A stretch of 64,000 nucleotides of DNA from an uncultured Finegoldia sp. (lineage in GTDB: Bacteria > Bacillota > Clostridia > Tissierellales > Peptoniphilaceae). Shown here in pieces: positions 7,259 to 17,019 of this stretch. Numbering within the stretch: the stretch's first letter is position 1; the number at the start of each line of letters is the position of its first letter. The translations under genes were made by a program, and so were the position numbers. The notes under the pieces were generated by a model. It searched no databases and was not told where the DNA came from. It saw nothing but the letters and a program-made list of their open reading frames with translations. The DNA lies in NCBI RefSeq assembly GCF_900766215.1, contig NZ_CAAFUQ010000095.1:1-64000 (forward strand), in the 5' to 3' direction.

Positions 7259-7798
7259 ATGGAAATAGGAGAAAAAATAAGATCATTGAGGTTAAAACTT
7301 GGATTGACCCAAGAAGAATTGGCAGAAAGGTCTGATTTGACAAAAGGTTTCATATCACAATTAGAGAGAGATTTGACAAGTCCTTCTGTAGATTCACTTA
7401 ATGACTTATTAAATGCATTGGGAACTGATATGGCAACTTTTTTTATGGATAAGCCCTCAGTAAAAGAAATTTTCACAAAAGATGACTATCAATCAAGTGA
7501 AGATTTGAGCATGAATTCTACTATTACATGGCTAGTTCCAAAATCTCAGGTAAACACTATGGAGCCTGTTATAATTACGCTTAATCAAAAAGGAGAAACT
7601 AAAGAATACAATCCATTTGAAGGCGAAGAATTTGGGTATGTACTTGAGGGAAGTTGCAACATTTATCTCGACAATGAAATATATAAACTAAACAAGGGTG
7701 ATTGTTTTTACACGAAGTGCAATAAAACTAGAATGTTAGAAAATAATGGCACAAAAATCTGCAAGGTGATATGGGTTATGTCACCACCAAATTTTTAG
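7259..7798 (+). CDS. XRE-family regulator with C-terminal cupin domain (PuuR-like)
   Basis: The 179-residue protein has an N-terminal helix-turn-helix (IRSLRLKLGLTQEELAERSD, then a KGFISQLERD recognition part) and a cupin barrel from about 105 on, with FEGEEFGYVLEGS and LNKGDCFY. This architecture is used by regulators of polyamine genes such as PuuR. It lies 12 bases before potA with no terminator, so it probably controls its own operon in response to polyamines bound by the cupin; that link is inferred from position. AAGGAG precedes the ATG. Confidence 0.9.
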   Translation: MEIGEKIRSLRLKLGLTQEELAERSDLTKGFISQLERDLTSPSVDSLNDLLNALGTDMATFFMDKPSVKEIFTKDDYQSSEDLSMNSTITWLVPKSQVNTMEPVIITLNQKGETKEYNPFEGEEFGYVLEGSCNIYLDNEIYKLNKGDCFYTKCNKTRMLENNGTKICKVIWVMSPPNF

Positions 7799-7810
7799 GG
7801 GGAATGTTTA

Positions 7811-8857
7811 ATGGATAATATCATTGAATTAATCGGTATTAATAAATCTTTTGAAGATGAACATATTTTAAAAGATTTGAATCTTTACATTAGAAATAAA
7901 GAATTTTTGACATTATTGGGACCATCAGGTTGTGGTAAAACTACGACTTTGCGATTAATTGCTGGATTTGAAACTCCAGATACTGGAAAGATTATTTTTG
8001 AAGGTAAAGACATAAGTCATATTGCACCATATAAGAGAAATGTGAACACAGTTTTTCAAAAATACGCTCTATTTCCTAATATGAATGTATTTGAAAACAT
8101 TGCTTTTGGTTTGAGAATCAAAAAAATGAACGAAAAATTAATCAGAGAAAAAGTAACAGAAGTTTTGAAACTTGTTAATTTGTCTGGTTTTGAAAAAAGA
8201 AAAATAAATAATTTGAGTGGTGGTCAACAACAAAGGATTGCTATAGCTAGAGCATTGGTCAACGAACCTAGTGTTTTGTTGCTAGATGAACCTTTGGGTG
8301 CATTGGATTTGAAGTTGAGAAAAGGAATGCAAAACGAACTCAAAAATATTCAAGAAAGAATCGGAATTACATTTGTTTATGTAACTCACGATCAAGAAGA
8401 AGCTTTAACTATGAGTGATACTATTGTTGTTATGGATAATGGTGTAATTCAACAAATAGGAACTCCAGAAGATATCTACAATGAACCTAAGAATGAGTTT
8501 GTAGCTAAATTTATTGGCGAAAGTAACATAATTGACGGAGTATTTTTGGAAGATTGCATGGTAGAATTTTCTAATCATAAATGGAAATGTGTTGATAAAG
8601 GATTTGCAAAAAATGAAAATGTCCAAGTCGTTATAAGGCCTGAAGATGTGGAGATAGTTGCCCCAGAAAAAGGACAAATCAAAGGTACAGTTATAAGCGA
8701 CAGATTTAAAGGAATTCACTACGAAATGTTCGTTGACACTGGAGATTTCAAATATAAAGCCCAATCAACTATCAACAAACCTCAAGGAAGTATGGTAGGA
8801 ATTAACATTGATCCAGATAATATTCATATTATGAAGAGGTGCGGCAATGAAGCTTAA
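7811..8857 (+). CDS. potA: Spermidine/putrescine ABC transporter ATPase PotA
   Basis: The 348-residue ATPase powers polyamine uptake. It has Walker A GPSGCGKTTTLRLIAGF, the signature LSGGQQQRIAIARAL, Walker B with LLLDEPLGALD, and a TOBE-type C-terminal domain (about 240-345). AGGGGGA precedes the ATG. Its end overlaps potB by eleven bases, as expected for a tightly coupled potABCD operon. Confidence 0.96.
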   Translation: MDNIIELIGINKSFEDEHILKDLNLYIRNKEFLTLLGPSGCGKTTTLRLIAGFETPDTGKIIFEGKDISHIAPYKRNVNTVFQKYALFPNMNVFENIAFGLRIKKMNEKLIREKVTEVLKLVNLSGFEKRKINNLSGGQQQRIAIARALVNEPSVLLLDEPLGALDLKLRKGMQNELKNIQERIGITFVYVTHDQEEALTMSDTIVVMDNGVIQQIGTPEDIYNEPKNEFVAKFIGESNIIDGVFLEDCMVEFSNHKWKCVDKGFAKNENVQVVIRPEDVEIVAPEKGQIKGTVISDRFKGIHYEMFVDTGDFKYKAQSTINKPQGSMVGINIDPDNIHIMKRCGNEA

Positions 8858-9656
8858 GAAATTATCCATTCCTTACGCTATTTGGATATTATTTTTCATT
8901 GTATTTCCGTTGTTTCTTATAGTATACTATTCAGTTACAACTGGATCATTGAGAGATTTTTCCAATCCACAATTTTCGCTTGAATACTTTCACAGATTTT
9001 TCACATCAAAATATGTAAAAGTGCTTTTGAATTCAATAAGATTGGCTTTTATTAGTACAGTAATTTGTTTGCTGATAGGTTATCCAACAGCTTATTTTAT
9101 AAGTAAAGTAGACAAAAAATACAAGGCTGTGTTGATGCTTATGATAGTTATTCCTATGTGGATGAACTTTTTGTTGAGAACTTATGCGTGGATTATTTTA
9201 ACTGGTAAAAACGGGATAATCAACAGTATGTTGATACATTTTGGTTTTTCTCCAATTAAAATGCTTTACACTGAAGGAGCTATTTTAATGGGGATGGTTT
9301 ACAATTTCTTACCTTTTATGATACTTCCTATTTTCTCAATATTAGACAAATCAGATTATTCACTAGTAGAAGCAAGTTACGATTTGGGAGCATCTAAGTT
9401 GCAAACTTTTTTAAGAGTAGTGTTTCCGATGAGTTTGCCTGGAGTTATTACGGGAATTACAATGGTGTTTATTCCTGCTATATCTACATTTGAAATATCT
9501 GCGTTACTTGGTGGTAACAAATACAATTTGATTGGTAATATAATTGAGCATCAATTCAGAATAGCAGGAAACTGGCATTACGGTAGTGCAATTTCTGTAG
9601 TGCTTATCATTATGATTTTAATTTCATTAGCTTTTACGAATGAGAAGGGAGAATAA
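8847..9656 (+). CDS. potB: Spermidine/putrescine ABC transporter permease PotB
   Basis: This 269-residue inner-membrane permease has about six helices. The EAA-type loop that docks on the ATPase is visible as EASYDLGASKLQTFLRVVFP. It forms the channel as a heterodimer with PotC. GTGCGG lies before the ATG within the potA coding region. Confidence 0.94.
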   Translation: MKLKKLSIPYAIWILFFIVFPLFLIVYYSVTTGSLRDFSNPQFSLEYFHRFFTSKYVKVLLNSIRLAFISTVICLLIGYPTAYFISKVDKKYKAVLMLMIVIPMWMNFLLRTYAWIILTGKNGIINSMLIHFGFSPIKMLYTEGAILMGMVYNFLPFMILPIFSILDKSDYSLVEASYDLGASKLQTFLRVVFPMSLPGVITGITMVFIPAISTFEISALLGGNKYNLIGNIIEHQFRIAGNWHYGSAISVVLIIMILISLAFTNEKGE

Positions 9657-9657
9657 A

Positions 9658-10431
9658 ATGAAAGAATTTTTCAAGAAATTTTACTTAGCATTGGTGTTTT
9701 TGTTTCTTTACGGACCAATTGCTGTATTAATGGTATTTTCATTTAACGATTCTCGTTTGAAGGGAAGCTGGGTTGGATTTACGTTCAAATGGTACAAGGA
9801 ATTATTGCACAACGAAGAAATCTTGTCTTCTTTTAAAACCACAATATTAATTGCAATATTAGCTACAATAATTGCAACAATTTTAGGAACAATAGCAGCA
9901 ATAGGAATTTATTATTTGAGAGGATACAAGAAAACTTTGCTTTTAAATATGAATTATCTTCCAGTTTTAAATCCTGATATAGTGACGGCAGTAAGTTTGA
10001 TGGTAATATTTAACTTGATGAATTTTCCATTCGGATTTTTCACGATGTTATTATCACACATAACATTTACAACTCCATATGTAATACTTGCAGTGTTGCC
10101 GAAATTATCGCAGATGAATAAGTTCTTGCCAGAGGCTGCTATGGATATGGGAGCGACACCTTTTTATACTTTGAGAAAAGTTGTACTTCCTGAAATAAAA
10201 ACGGGCGTATTTTCAGGAAGCTTGTTGGCATTTACACTTAGTATTGATGATTTTGTAATAAGCTTCTTCACGACAGGTCATGGCGTGTCAAACTTATCAG
10301 TTACTGTGTATTCTATGGCAAAGAAAGGCGTAAATCCAGCAATTAATGCGTTGAGTACAATCATGTTTTTAGTAATGGTTATTCTGTTGTTGATTCTTCA
10401 CAAGAGAACAAATCTATTGGAGGAATTGTAA
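9658..10431 (+). CDS. potC: Spermidine/putrescine ABC transporter permease PotC
   Basis: A 257-residue permease with about six membrane helices and the EAA loop EAAMDMGATPFYTLRKVVLP. I chose ATG 9658, directly after the potB stop, because AAGGGAG lies just upstream; an in-frame ATG at 9640 would place that site inside the gene. It is followed two bases later by potD. Confidence 0.94.
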   Translation: MKEFFKKFYLALVFLFLYGPIAVLMVFSFNDSRLKGSWVGFTFKWYKELLHNEEILSSFKTTILIAILATIIATILGTIAAIGIYYLRGYKKTLLLNMNYLPVLNPDIVTAVSLMVIFNLMNFPFGFFTMLLSHITFTTPYVILAVLPKLSQMNKFLPEAAMDMGATPFYTLRKVVLPEIKTGVFSGSLLAFTLSIDDFVISFFTTGHGVSNLSVTVYSMAKKGVNPAINALSTIMFLVMVILLLILHKRTNLLEEL

Positions 10432-10432
10432 G

Positions 10433-11458
10433 ATGAGAAAATTTTTATTATTTTTATTAACTATATTGGTTTTAACTTCTTGCTCCAAAGATGATTCAAA
10501 TGTTTTGTATGTCTACAATTGGGGAGAATACATCGAGCCAGCTTTGATAGAAAAGTTTGAAAAAGAAACGGGAATTAAAGTAATATATGATACTTTTGAG
10601 CAAAATGAAGATATGTATATGAAAGTAAAAGAAGGTGGAAATAACTATGATGTTGTCGTTCCTTCAGATTATATGGCTGAAAAGATGATAAAACAAGGAA
10701 TGCTTGAAAAAATTGATTACAGCAAAATTCCTAATTTTAAATACATCGACGAAAAATTTAGAAATTTGGATTACGACCCAAAAAACGAATACACAGTACC
10801 GTATATGTGGGGAACTGTTGGAATTCTTTACAATAAAAACAAAGTAAAAGAAAAAGTGGATAGCTGGAATATTTTGTGGGACGAAAAGTACAAGGACAAC
10901 ATTATTATGATGAACTCCACACGAGATACACTTGGTGTAGCTTTGAAAAGACTGGGATATTCAATGAATTCTAGAAATGAAGCTGAATTAGAAAAAGCAA
11001 AAGAATCATTGATTAAACAAAAAGACATTGTACTCGCTTATCTTGTAGATGAAACGAAAAATCAAATGGCAAATGAAGAAGCAGACCTTGCTGTGATGTA
11101 TTCTGGCGATGCGATTGTCGCAAAGGGTGAGAATGAAAACTTGGAATATGTAATTCCAAAAGAAGGTTCAAATTTGTGGTTTGACACATTAGCTATTTTG
11201 AAAAATGCAAAACACAAAGAAAATGCCGAAAAATTTATAAATTTTTTGACAGAGCCTGAGAATGCAAAAGTTAATGCCGATTATATTGGTTATTCTCTTC
11301 CATCTACAGAAGCAAAAAAACTTTTGGATAAGGAAGTTCAAGAAGATAAGACAGCTTATCCAGATTTATCAAAACATAAGAATATGGAAATATTTAAAGA
11401 TCCATCAGATTTTGTAGAAAAATACGATGATATTTGGGCTGATATAAAAGCAAATTAA
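10433..11458 (+). CDS. potD: Spermidine/putrescine-binding lipoprotein PotD
   Basis: The 341-residue substrate-binding protein is anchored by a lipobox (LVLTSC, Cys about 17). The mature part begins with the family-typical LYVYNWGEYIEPALI and carries the VVPSDYMAEKMIKQGML and PYMWGTVGILYNK segments of polyamine-binding proteins. It delivers polyamine to PotBC. A terminator follows at 11465, ending the operon. Confidence 0.95.
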   Translation: MRKFLLFLLTILVLTSCSKDDSNVLYVYNWGEYIEPALIEKFEKETGIKVIYDTFEQNEDMYMKVKEGGNNYDVVVPSDYMAEKMIKQGMLEKIDYSKIPNFKYIDEKFRNLDYDPKNEYTVPYMWGTVGILYNKNKVKEKVDSWNILWDEKYKDNIIMMNSTRDTLGVALKRLGYSMNSRNEAELEKAKESLIKQKDIVLAYLVDETKNQMANEEADLAVMYSGDAIVAKGENENLEYVIPKEGSNLWFDTLAILKNAKHKENAEKFINFLTEPENAKVNADYIGYSLPSTEAKKLLDKEVQEDKTAYPDLSKHKNMEIFKDPSDFVEKYDDIWADIKAN

Positions 11459-11464
11459 ATTGAT

Positions 11465-11497
11465 AAAGTGCGAGAGAAATTCTTTTGCACTTTTTTC
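11465..11497 (+). terminator. Terminator of the pot operon
   Basis: A 7-bp outer stem (11465-11471 with 11487-11493) with further inner pairing is followed by six T. Confidence 0.8.
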
Positions 11498-11505
11498 ATT
11501 TGAGA

Positions 11506-11534
11506 TTGAATAATAAACGGATTTTTCATATAAT
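11506..11534 (+). promoter_or_regulatory. Promoter of uppP
   Basis: TTGAAT (11506-11511), a 17-base spacer and TATAAT (11529-11534) lie upstream of a GGAGG ribosome site. Confidence 0.65.
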
Positions 11535-11561
11535 ATGAGTAGTTAAGAAATTGGAGGAAAT

Positions 11562-12395
11562 ATGTTTATAGAAATATTAAAAGTTATTCTTTTAGGAATT
11601 ATTGAAGGAATAACAGAATGGTTGCCAGTTAGTTCAACTGGTCATATTTTATTATTGGACGAATTTATCAAATTGAACATGTCAGATGCTTTCAAATCAA
11701 TGTTTACCGTTGTAATTCAATTGGGGGCAATCTTGGCAGTCGTAGTAATTTACTGGAACAAAGTGTGGCCATTTAAGAAAGGTCAAACTCATTTGATATC
11801 AATTAGTAAAAGCAAAATGATAATGTGGGCAAAAATAATTGTTGCGTGCATTCCAGCGGCTATTATTGGTATAAAATTTGATGATTTTATCGAAGAACAC
11901 TTTTATAATTATTTTGTAATTTCATTAGCACTAATAATTTTCGGTATTTTGTTTATTATAATTGAAAATAAAAACAAAGAATCACACAAAAAATTAGTCG
12001 ATAGTATCGATAAAATTACTTACAAACAAGCTTTTATAGTAGGATTATTCCAAGTAATTGCAGCGATATTCCCAGGTACATCACGTTCGGGAGCTACGAT
12101 TTTGGGAGGTATTGCCATAGGATTATCCAGAACAGTTGCAGCTGAATTTACATTTTTCTTGGCAATTCCAACAATGTTTGGAGCAAGTTTACTAAAACTT
12201 GTGAAATTTGGATTTAGTTTTACAGCAATGGAAGCATTCGTTTTATTATTGGGAACTGCAGTTAGCTTTGTTGTATCTGTAATTACAATTAAATTCTTAA
12301 TGAATTACATCAAAAACAATGATTTCAAAGTGTTTGGTTATTACAGAATAGCTCTTGGCGTATTGGTTCTAATTTATTTCGGACTAATCAGATAG
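11562..12395 (+). CDS. uppP: Undecaprenyl-diphosphatase UppP (BacA)
   Basis: The 277-residue polytopic membrane enzyme recycles undecaprenyl pyrophosphate to the monophosphate carrier for peptidoglycan and glycan synthesis; the family also confers bacitracin resistance. Both family motifs are present: EGITEWLPVSSTGHILLL near the N terminus and PGTSRSGATILGG near residue 170. It has its own promoter. Confidence 0.97.
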   Translation: MFIEILKVILLGIIEGITEWLPVSSTGHILLLDEFIKLNMSDAFKSMFTVVIQLGAILAVVVIYWNKVWPFKKGQTHLISISKSKMIMWAKIIVACIPAAIIGIKFDDFIEEHFYNYFVISLALIIFGILFIIIENKNKESHKKLVDSIDKITYKQAFIVGLFQVIAAIFPGTSRSGATILGGIAIGLSRTVAAEFTFFLAIPTMFGASLLKLVKFGFSFTAMEAFVLLLGTAVSFVVSVITIKFLMNYIKNNDFKVFGYYRIALGVLVLIYFGLIR

Positions 12396-12398
12396 TTG

Positions 12399-12407
12399 TG
12401 ATATAAT
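12399..12407 (+). promoter_or_regulatory. Possible extended -10 promoter for the pcrA leader
   Basis: TGATATAAT starts four bases after the uppP stop. A transcript from here would begin near 12413 and run into the hairpin at 12477 just ahead of pcrA. No good -35 is visible. Confidence 0.5.
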
Positions 12408-12476
12408 AATTAGAAGGAATAGTTGCAATTATTCCTAAATGAACATTAGAAAACATAGACGAATATATATTTGAAA

Positions 12477-12505
12477 AAATAAGTTGTAGCGACTTATTTT
12501 TTTAT
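12477..12505 (+). terminator. Terminator or attenuator ahead of pcrA
   Basis: An 8-bp stem (12477-12484 with 12492-12499) is followed by T residues, ending about ten bases before the pcrA ribosome site. It may end uppP, or may attenuate a leader started at 12399. A further hairpin (GGAATA/TATTCC, 12416-12436) lies in that leader. Confidence 0.6.
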
Positions 12506-12524
12506 TGATACATAAGGAGTTATG

Positions 12525-14699
12525 ATGAATTTAGATAATTTAAATGACAGACAAAGAGAAGCAGTCGAAAACACAGATGGTCCTATGTTGATATTGGCAG
12601 GAGCAGGAAGTGGGAAGACAAAAGTTTTGACTACGAAAATTGCATATTGTTTAGAGAAAGGATTGTGTTCAAAATACGAAATTTTGGCAATTACCTTTAC
12701 AAACAAAGCTGCCAAAGAAATGAAAGAAAGGGTCGAAAATATCCTGCAAGAAGACGTAGACAGCATGTGGATAGGAACTTTTCATGCCATTTGTTCTAGA
12801 ATACTGAGAGTAGAAATAGAGAGAATTGGCTTCGAAAGAAACTTTACAGTTTATGACAGAGCAGATCAAATATCTCTTGTAAAAGAATGTTTAAAGGATA
12901 TGGGAGTAGATCCTAAAAATGTCGAAATCAAAAACGAAATCAATACAATTTCTAGATTAAAAAATGCAGGTGCTACAGAAAAAAATATCGACAAAGAAGA
13001 TTTTGATATAAGTTTAAGCACTTTTACTATGGAATTATTCCAAAAATACGAACACAAATTAAAAAGATACAATTCGTTAGACTTTGATGATTTGATTGTG
13101 AAGACTAATTTGTTGTTCGAAGAAAATCCCGACTTGAGAGAAAAATATTCTGAAAGATTTAAGTACGTGTTTGTCGATGAATACCAAGATACAAACGATA
13201 CACAATACGAGCTTATCAAAAATTTGGTTTCTAAAAACGATAATATTTGCTGTGTAGGAGATTCTGATCAATCAATTTACGGCTGGAGAGGAGCAAACAT
13301 ACAAAACATTCAAAACTTTGAAAAAGATTTTAAGAATGCAAAAGTTATTTTATTGGAACAAAATTATCGTTCAACACAACCTATTTTGGATTTGGCAAAC
13401 ACGGTGATTAAAAACAATTCACTTAGAAAAGATAAGAATTTATGGACTGCCAAAAACGAAGGGGATATGCCTATATATAGAAGAATGTATTCTGATATAG
13501 ATGAGGCAGAACAAGTGGTTCAATGGATCGAGCAAGAAAGATACAGACAAAACCCATACGAAGAAATGGCGATTTTATACAGAACCAATGCACAATCTAG
13601 ACTTTTTGAAGAAAGATTGAATAGACTAGGAATTCCTAATAGAGTTGTAGGTGGATTGAAATTCTACGATAGAAAAGAAATCAAAGATTGCGTTAGCTAT
13701 CTTAGAATTGTTGAAAATTTGAATGACAATATGGCATTAAATAGAATTATCAATGAGCCGAAAAGAGGAATTGGTAAAACAACTATGGATAAGTTGTTGC
13801 AATGTTCGCAATCAAGAGGAATTAGTATGATGGAATACATCAAAAATACAGATCTTCCTGATTTTTCAAATGCTACAGCTAAAAAGCTTCAAGAGTTTTA
13901 TTATTTAATTAAAAGCTTTCCGAAAGATGAGATGAATGTTGCAGAACTTATGGAATATATTCTGGACAAAACAGGATACAGAGCTAATCTTGAAAAATCA
14001 AATAATAGAGATGATAAGACGAGGTTGGAAAATATTGACGAATACATTTCATCCTTATATCAATTTGTTCAAGATAATCCTGATAAAAACTTGAGAGAAT
14101 ATTTGGAAACTTCATCACTTATGACCGATTTAGATAAAACTGATGATAATACAAAAGGTGTATCGATGATGACAATCCACGCGGCAAAAGGATTGGAGTT
14201 TGATGTTGTATTTTTCACTGGTCTAGAAGAAGGTACTATTCCATCAAGAATTGATGAAGATGTAGAAGAAGAGAGAAGATTGTGCTACGTTGCAATCACA
14301 AGGGCAAGAAAAAAATTGTACATTACAAGTGTGCAATCGAGAAGAAGATTTAACGAATTTCAAACAAAAGCTGAATCGAGGTTTATAGAGGAAATGGAAA
14401 ACAAATACAAAGACGAATCTCCTAATAAAGAGGTTAGTTTTAGAGAATCGTTCAACACAAAAGTAGTTGACGATTACAGGACAGAAGCATCAGCTTCAAT
14501 CACTAAGAAACAAAATGCTGTTACTAAAAACAATGAAAAGTACAGAGCTGGAGATAAGGTTTCACACAAGAAGTTCGGAACTGGTGTAATCGTTGGAATT
14601 GTAGAAAAAGACAATGGAGATGAGTTGACGATTAATTTCGACAAAAAAGGATTGAAGAAGCTAAATTCCTCACTAGCACCACTAACAAGGGTTGAATAA
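12525..14699 (+). CDS. pcrA: ATP-dependent DNA helicase PcrA (UvrD/Rep family)
   Basis: This superfamily 1A 3'-5' helicase of 724 residues acts in repair and plasmid replication. Motif I is LAGAGSGKTKVLTTKIA, motif II VFVDEYQDTND, motif III GDSDQSIYGWRGANI and motif VI VAITRARKKLY. A C-terminal GDKVSHKKFGTGVIVGI segment matches the Tudor-like domain that contacts RNA polymerase. Two ATGs stand in tandem at 12522 and 12525; the second has better spacing from the GGAG at 12516. Its stop overlaps the ligA start, the usual pcrA-ligA order in Firmicutes. Confidence 0.96.
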   Translation: MNLDNLNDRQREAVENTDGPMLILAGAGSGKTKVLTTKIAYCLEKGLCSKYEILAITFTNKAAKEMKERVENILQEDVDSMWIGTFHAICSRILRVEIERIGFERNFTVYDRADQISLVKECLKDMGVDPKNVEIKNEINTISRLKNAGATEKNIDKEDFDISLSTFTMELFQKYEHKLKRYNSLDFDDLIVKTNLLFEENPDLREKYSERFKYVFVDEYQDTNDTQYELIKNLVSKNDNICCVGDSDQSIYGWRGANIQNIQNFEKDFKNAKVILLEQNYRSTQPILDLANTVIKNNSLRKDKNLWTAKNEGDMPIYRRMYSDIDEAEQVVQWIEQERYRQNPYEEMAILYRTNAQSRLFEERLNRLGIPNRVVGGLKFYDRKEIKDCVSYLRIVENLNDNMALNRIINEPKRGIGKTTMDKLLQCSQSRGISMMEYIKNTDLPDFSNATAKKLQEFYYLIKSFPKDEMNVAELMEYILDKTGYRANLEKSNNRDDKTRLENIDEYISSLYQFVQDNPDKNLREYLETSSLMTDLDKTDDNTKGVSMMTIHAAKGLEFDVVFFTGLEEGTIPSRIDEDVEEERRLCYVAITRARKKLYITSVQSRRRFNEFQTKAESRFIEEMENKYKDESPNKEVSFRESFNTKVVDDYRTEASASITKKQNAVTKNNEKYRAGDKVSHKKFGTGVIVGIVEKDNGDELTINFDKKGLKKLNSSLAPLTRVE

Positions 14700-16687
14700 T
14701 GGAAAAGGAAGACAGAATAAAATATTTAGTAGACATACTAAATAAATACGCTTTTCATTATTATACTTTGGATGATCCTTTGATTGAGGACTCAGAGTAT
14801 GATGTGTTGTATGATGAGCTTGTGAATCTTGAAAAAGAAACTGGAGTTGTTCTGCCAAATTCTCCGACAAATAGGATTGGTGGAGAAGTTTTATCGGGAT
14901 TTGAAAAGCATGTGCACTTGAATTCGTTGTACAGTTTAGGAAAAGCACAAAGCAAAGAAGAAGTAAGAAATTGGGTCAATAAAACCATTGAATTTGTAGA
15001 AAATTACAATAAAAATCACGTGAACAAATTACCTCAAGTTGAATTTTATGTTGAATTTAAGTTTGACGGTTTGACAGTAAATTTGACATATGATGGCGGA
15101 TATTTGGTGATGGCGACTACAAGAGGTAACGGTACTATCGGAGAAGTTATTACAAACCAAGTGAGAACTATCAATTCAATTCCATTGAAAATAAATGACA
15201 CGAGATTGATGGAAATTCAGGGTGAAGGAGTAATGCCACTTTCTTCATTAGAAAAATACAACCAAACTCATGAACCAAAACTCAAAAATGCGAGAAATGC
15301 AGCAGCAGGAGCTCTTAGAAATTTAGACCCAGCTGTTACAAGAGAAAGAAACTTGGATGCTTATTTCTACAATGTAAATTATTTGGAAGAAAACGGGCTT
15401 GAAACTCAAGAACAAATGATGAAGTTTTTGGGAGATAATTATTTCAAATTGTATCCATACGAAAAACACGCAACATCATTCGAAGAAATTTCAGAATTTA
15501 TTGATGAGATTTTTGAATTAAGAAATGAAATCGACGTTTTAACAGATGGTGTGGTAATTAAAGTAAATGATTTTAAAACAAGAGAAAAATTAGGCTACAC
15601 TAACAAATTTCCAAGATGGGCAATAGCTTACAAGTTTGAACCTGAAAGATTTACAACAATTGTAAAAGAAGTTGAATGGAATGTTGGAAGGACTGGAAAA
15701 GTAACGCCGACGGCTTTGCTGGAGCCTGTAGAAATTGGAAATGTAACTGTAAAAAGAGCTACACTTAATAATATTGACGACATTGAAAGAAAACAAGTAA
15801 GATTGAATTCAGAAGTTTTCGTTAGAAGGTCAAACGATGTAATCCCAGAAATAATGGGAGTTGTAAATCCTGACCAAGAAGATACGGAAGAAATTGAAAT
15901 TCCACATTACTGTCCATATTGTCACAGTGAATTATTTAGAGATGGAGTTCATATTTTCTGTCCAAATTCAATGAGTTGTACTCCACAATTGGTTAAGAGA
16001 ATGGTTCATTTTGCAAGTAGAAATGCAATGAATATCGATGGATTGAGCGAAAAAACATTGGAAGTTTTACTAGAAAAACTCAATATAAAATCAATTGAAG
16101 AAATCTACGATGTAAAAAAAGAACAGTTGTTGCAATTAGAAGGATTTAAAGAAAAGAAGAGCCAAAATCTGATAAATGCAATTGAAAAGAGTAAAAATGT
16201 TGATTTGGCAAACTTTATTTTTGCACTTGGAATTCCTGAAATCGGAGAGAAGACAAGCTTTGAATTAGCACAAAAATATAAGAGTTTTGATAATTTGAGA
16301 GAAGCGAAGTTTGACGAATTAATTCAAATCGAAGATATTGGAAATGTTATTGCAGAAGAAATCGTAGAATTTTTCCATGACGAAACTATTTCTCATTCTA
16401 TAGATTCACTTCTATCAAAAGGAATTAAAATTAAAAACCCTGAAAATATTGAAAAGAAATTGGATAATTTAACTTTTGTTTTGACAGGAAGTTTGGTAAA
16501 TTATTCTAGAAAAGAACTTACAGACAAGTTATCGAATTTGGGAGCAAAAGTTTCATCTTCTGTTTCTAAAAACACTGATTACGTGGTATATGGAGAAAAA
16601 GCTGGATCCAAACTTACAAAAGCGAAGGATTTGGGTGTAAAATTAATGACAGAAGATGAATTGAATTCATTCTTAGACAACTTATAA
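14699..16687 (+). CDS. ligA: NAD-dependent DNA ligase LigA
   Basis: The 662-residue enzyme seals nicks using NAD. Domain Ia has YAFHYYTLDDPLIEDSEYD. The nucleotidyl lysine lies in EFKFDG (about 123). An OB fold carries VGRTGKVTPTALLEP, and a four-cysteine zinc site (CPYC...CPNSMSC) is at about 405-427. Helix-hairpin-helix repeats and a C-terminal BRCT domain (about 590-660) complete it. One oddity is that the normally conserved RGE of the EVRGEV motif reads QGE. It overlaps the pcrA stop by one base. Confidence 0.95.
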   Translation: MEKEDRIKYLVDILNKYAFHYYTLDDPLIEDSEYDVLYDELVNLEKETGVVLPNSPTNRIGGEVLSGFEKHVHLNSLYSLGKAQSKEEVRNWVNKTIEFVENYNKNHVNKLPQVEFYVEFKFDGLTVNLTYDGGYLVMATTRGNGTIGEVITNQVRTINSIPLKINDTRLMEIQGEGVMPLSSLEKYNQTHEPKLKNARNAAAGALRNLDPAVTRERNLDAYFYNVNYLEENGLETQEQMMKFLGDNYFKLYPYEKHATSFEEISEFIDEIFELRNEIDVLTDGVVIKVNDFKTREKLGYTNKFPRWAIAYKFEPERFTTIVKEVEWNVGRTGKVTPTALLEPVEIGNVTVKRATLNNIDDIERKQVRLNSEVFVRRSNDVIPEIMGVVNPDQEDTEEIEIPHYCPYCHSELFRDGVHIFCPNSMSCTPQLVKRMVHFASRNAMNIDGLSEKTLEVLLEKLNIKSIEEIYDVKKEQLLQLEGFKEKKSQNLINAIEKSKNVDLANFIFALGIPEIGEKTSFELAQKYKSFDNLREAKFDELIQIEDIGNVIAEEIVEFFHDETISHSIDSLLSKGIKIKNPENIEKKLDNLTFVLTGSLVNYSRKELTDKLSNLGAKVSSSVSKNTDYVVYGEKAGSKLTKAKDLGVKLMTEDELNSFLDNL

Positions 16688-16737
16688 ATTTAATTTATTT
16701 ATGATAAAATTTAATCATGAATTAAAAAGGAGTTAGT

Positions 16738-17019
16738 ATGATTAATCGAGATGAAGTAATAAAAATCTATGATTTGGCTAACCTTGAGTTAACTGAAAAC
16801 GTGGATGATTTATATGAAAAATACAATACTGTATTGGATTTTGCAAGTATGATTATGGAATGTGACACTGAAGGTGTGGAATACATGGAATTCTTGCCAC
16901 AATATCACAGCATACTTAGAGAAGATACACCAAAAGAATCAATTGCAAGAGAAGTTGCGTTGAAGAATGCAAAATCTCGTGAGTATGGTTATTTTAAATT
17001 GAAGAAAGTGGTGGAATAA
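16738..17019 (+). CDS. gatC: Glu/Asp-tRNA amidotransferase subunit GatC
   Basis: The 93-residue scaffold subunit of the transamidosome belt wraps GatA and GatB. The N-terminal INRDEVIKIYDLANLELTE resembles GatC, and its place directly before gatA and gatB settles the call. AAGGAG precedes the ATG; an AT-rich -10 candidate (TAAAAT near 16704) could start a separate gat transcript. It overlaps gatA by one base. Confidence 0.9.
   Translation: MINRDEVIKIYDLANLELTENVDDLYEKYNTVLDFASMIMECDTEGVEYMEFLPQYHSILREDTPKESIAREVALKNAKSREYGYFKLKKVVE

Noticed and set aside
12408..12524. A known riboswitch or 6S-like RNA ahead of pcrA
   Set aside because: The hairpins are short and match no class I know; kept only as a possible attenuator or small RNA.
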